From contig JAIXUR010000592.1 in the NCBI GenBank assembly GCA_027483425.1, forward strand, positions 1-6,401: a stretch of DNA of 6,401 bases. The letters run 5' to 3'. Origin of the DNA: Cyanobacteriota bacterium (GTDB lineage Bacteria; Cyanobacteriota; Cyanobacteriia; Phormidesmidales; Phormidesmidaceae). Under the pieces are notes generated by a model. It did no database searches. It worked only from the letters and a program-made list of their open reading frames with translations, and was not told the origin of the DNA. Numbering within the stretch: the stretch's first letter is position 1; each line of letters starts with the position of its first letter. The position numbers and the translations under genes are program-made. Below are positions 5,919-6,401 of the stretch, piece after piece.

Positions 5919-6401
5919 AAACCCTGGTGATTGGCTACGGCAACGAGCTGCGGGGCGATGATGCCGTCGGTCCCCGCGCCGCCGAGCAGGTGGAGGGGTG
6001 GGATCTGCCGGGGGTAACCTCCCTGGCGGTGCATCAGCTCACCCCCGAGCTGGCCGCCGCGATCGCTGAAGCCGAGGTGGTCTGGTTCATTGATGCCTCT
6101 GTCGAGGGGCCAGGTCGGGTTGAATCGGTAACCCCCGCAGAACCCAGCCGCAGTCTCGACCATCTCTGGAGCCCTGGGGTGCTGCTCTACCTGGCCAAGG
6201 CCCTCTATGGGGCAGAGCCCCCTGCCTACCACCTGCTGATTCCGGCGGTAGCGTTTGGGTATGGGGAGGGTTTGTCTGCGATCGCCCGCGATGGCCTGGC
6301 GGACGGTCTAGAAACCCTGAAAGGCCGTTTGCTAGAAACCCCGATGCAGCCCATAAACCCCGTAGGGGCAAATGGCCATTTGCCCCTACAAGGACAGGAG
6401 G
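5915..6401 (+). CDS. hoxW: Hydrogenase maturation protease HoxW (C-terminus runs off the window)
   Basis: HoxW is the endopeptidase that recognises nickel in HoxH and cuts off its C-terminal peptide. The window shows 162 codons without a stop. The N-terminus, MKTLVIGYGNELRGDDAVG, matches the HybD/HyaD family start, with D16 at the place of the nickel-binding glutamate 16 of HybD. D60 in FIDAS and H83 in LDHLWSP are the likely other two metal ligands. The later IPAVAFGYGEGLS segment (109-121) is also family-like. The ATG overlaps the hoxH stop by 4 nt (ATGA) and has GAGGTG at 5904-5909, so translation is coupled to the substrate gene. The usual protein is about 150-160 residues. Here residues from about 145 onward are unlike the family, and 150-159 are encoded by a palindromic repeat, so the tail is probably repeat-derived. 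The true end is not visible. Confidence 0.93.
   Translation, partial: MKTLVIGYGNELRGDDAVGPRAAEQVEGWDLPGVTSLAVHQLTPELAAAIAEAEVVWFIDASVEGPGRVESVTPAEPSRSLDHLWSPGVLLYLAKALYGAEPPAYHLLIPAVAFGYGEGLSAIARDGLADGLETLKGRLLETPMQPINPVGANGHLPLQGQE
6362..6389. repeat. Perfect 28-bp GTAGGGGC palindrome at the end of hoxW
   Basis: The left arm GTAGGGGCAAATGG (6362-6375) is followed without a spacer by its exact reverse complement (6376-6389). Symmetry breaks at the next base on each side. It is of the GTAGGGGC...GCCCCTAC type that I recall as a common dispersed palindrome in cyanobacterial genomes, not checked by search. It lies in phase with hoxW, starting exactly at codon 150 with no stop before the window edge. 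There is no T-run directly after it, so it is not a clear intrinsic terminator. Confidence 0.8.
6396..6401 (+). promoter_or_regulatory. AGGAGG, possible Shine-Dalgarno of a gene beyond the window
   Basis: A perfect AGGAGG lies at the very end of the window, 6 bp after the palindrome. It is the strongest ribosome-binding match near a gene end here and may serve a further gene starting just past 6401. The hoxW frame still reads through it, so hoxW might overlap that gene. This is uncertain because the start codon is not visible. Confidence 0.3.

Larger units (their letters stand above)
829..6285. repeat. HIP1 octamers (GCGATCGC), eight copies
   Basis: The palindromic octamer occurs at 829-836 (hoxE), 1340-1347 and 2010-2017 (hoxF), 3883-3890 (hoxU), 5012-5019 and 5443-5450 (hoxH), and 6059-6066 and 6278-6285 (hoxW). 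All eight are inside coding sequence, and none is in the intergenic regions or in hoxY. This density, about one per 0.8 kb, is far above chance and is a hallmark of many cyanobacterial genomes. It supports the source assignment; it is not a regulatory signal of this operon. Confidence 0.9.

Overview
The window carries a nearly complete cyanobacterial operon for the NAD(P)H-linked bidirectional [NiFe] hydrogenase (group 3d, Hox type): hoxE, hoxF, hoxU, hoxY, hoxH and the start of hoxW, all on the + strand. The octamer GCGATCGC (HIP1) occurs eight times and lies only in the genes. Together with the protein sequences and the dispersed palindromic repeats, this points to a cyanobacterium. The GC-rich genes and repeat-rich gaps would suit a filamentous Leptolyngbya/Nodosilinea/Phormidium-like lineage, but that placement is a guess.

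Layout. Positions 1-737 hold no convincing gene. The stretch is clearly richer in A+T than the operon, is full of stops, and contains a GGTGGGC-type palindromic repeat, a perfect 16-bp palindrome and three spaced TTAGTA repeats in the last 150 bp before hoxE. Positions 738-2951 hold hoxE and hoxF, 3 bp apart. Positions 2952-3227 are a 276-bp gap filled mainly with three different inverted-repeat elements. Positions 3228-5918 hold hoxU, hoxY and hoxH, tightly packed, with a 13-nt hoxU/hoxY overlap and 13 bp between hoxY and hoxH. Positions 5915-6401 hold hoxW, which overlaps hoxH by 4 nt and is still open at the window edge. A perfect 28-bp palindrome lies in the same frame near its end.

How the genes work together. 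HoxEFU form the diaphorase part: FMN and the NAD(P)H site in HoxF, and a chain of Fe-S clusters through HoxF, HoxE and HoxU. HoxYH form the hydrogenase part: HoxY carries the proximal [4Fe-4S] cluster and HoxH the NiFe(CN)2CO site. HoxW is the protease that trims the HoxH C-terminus after nickel insertion, and here it is translationally coupled to its substrate. All cluster and active-site ligands that I can check are present, so the enzyme looks intact.

I see no previously undescribed system. The core is a textbook Hox operon. The less ordinary points are the repeat-packed gap that splits hoxEF from hoxUYHW, the possible reading of a palindromic repeat into the HoxW C-terminus, and the palindrome and direct-repeat structure upstream of hoxE.
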